NCBI GenBank assembly: GCA_022605955.1
Contig: JAKCOZ010000005.1
Span: forward strand, 1,922,001-1,986,000
Reading direction: 5' to 3'
Origin: Rallus limicola
Lineage: Eukaryota > Chordata > Aves > Gruiformes > Rallidae
DNA: 64,000 bases
Under the pieces are notes generated by a model, which had not been told where the DNA came from, did no database searches, and worked only from the letters and a program-made list of their open reading frames with translations. The position numbers and the translations under genes were made by a program. The stretch's first letter is position 1. Each line of letters starts with the position of its first letter. Positions 63,624 to 64,000 of this stretch are shown piece by piece.

Positions 63624-64000
63624 GTTTGTATGCAGTATAACTGATTTCAAACTATTCTACTTGTGGTGTCATATATTGATTTAATTTATTAATTTTTATT
63701 GCATCCTTCCTTGTGAATGAGCAAAAGTAATACAATGAGTAATTTTCTCCTTAAAATCTTATCTTTCTTACCATTTTAGATTTATTAGATTTTGTTAGGG
63801 AAGAAGGATTGGTGGCAGATCACATGGATTTGGAATATTTTTACTCAAAAACAGGAGGGCATATATTTATATGTATAAAACCCCATAAATTGTAGTATTT
63901 AAATATATAGAGTAGGTAGGCGAGAGTATAAAACTCAGCAAGATGAACTCTTCCATGATTATTTACCTATGCTTGTAGTCTTCGCTGTTTGGTGTGTCTG
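63624..64000 (+). other. PLEKHA7: Start of the PLEKHA7 intron after exon H
   Basis: The intron begins gtttgt, phase 0, and runs out of the window. It is AT-rich with nothing recognisable in these 377 bases. Confidence 0.8.

Overview
The window looks like intron-rich nuclear DNA from a bird. It is AT-rich, its recognisable interspersed repeats are almost all CR1-type LINE fragments (with the typical 3' end beside short ATTCTGTG-like repeats), and coding sequence occurs only as short exons bounded by splice signals. The species cannot be named from sequence alone.

One gene is supported: an interior part of PLEKHA7 (pleckstrin homology domain-containing family A member 7) on the + strand. Eight exons join in frame, with split codons matching at all seven internal junctions: 33052-33135, 40145-40256, 45753-45857, 47562-47634, 48779-48879, 55702-55880, 57433-57918 and 63104-63623. 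They encode about 554 residues: the end of the second WW domain, a Ser-rich linker, the whole PH domain, a charged fast-changing linker, and a proline-rich segment with the block shared by PLEKHA5/6/7. The start codon, first WW domain and most of the second lie upstream of the window. The coiled-coil and C-terminal parts lie downstream.

Layout: 1-33051 is one long intron. It holds CR1 fragments near 14.6-15.1, 18.4-19.0, 23.9-24.3, 26.9 and 29.9-30.1 kb, a GC-rich avian-type repeat at 26.9-27.6 kb, a 46-bp tandem duplication at 4.9-5.0 kb and several dinucleotide tracts. From 33 to 64 kb the exons alternate with introns of 1.1-7.0 kb, with further CR1 copies at 44.1-44.6 and 48.5-48.7 kb and a long GT/AT/AC tract at 59.4 kb.

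The most useful non-obvious observation is that the intron after the last PH-domain exon appears to start with GC rather than GT. The nearest usable in-frame GT would create a stop codon. I found no operons, CRISPR arrays, RNA genes or second gene, and nothing that looks like a new biological system.
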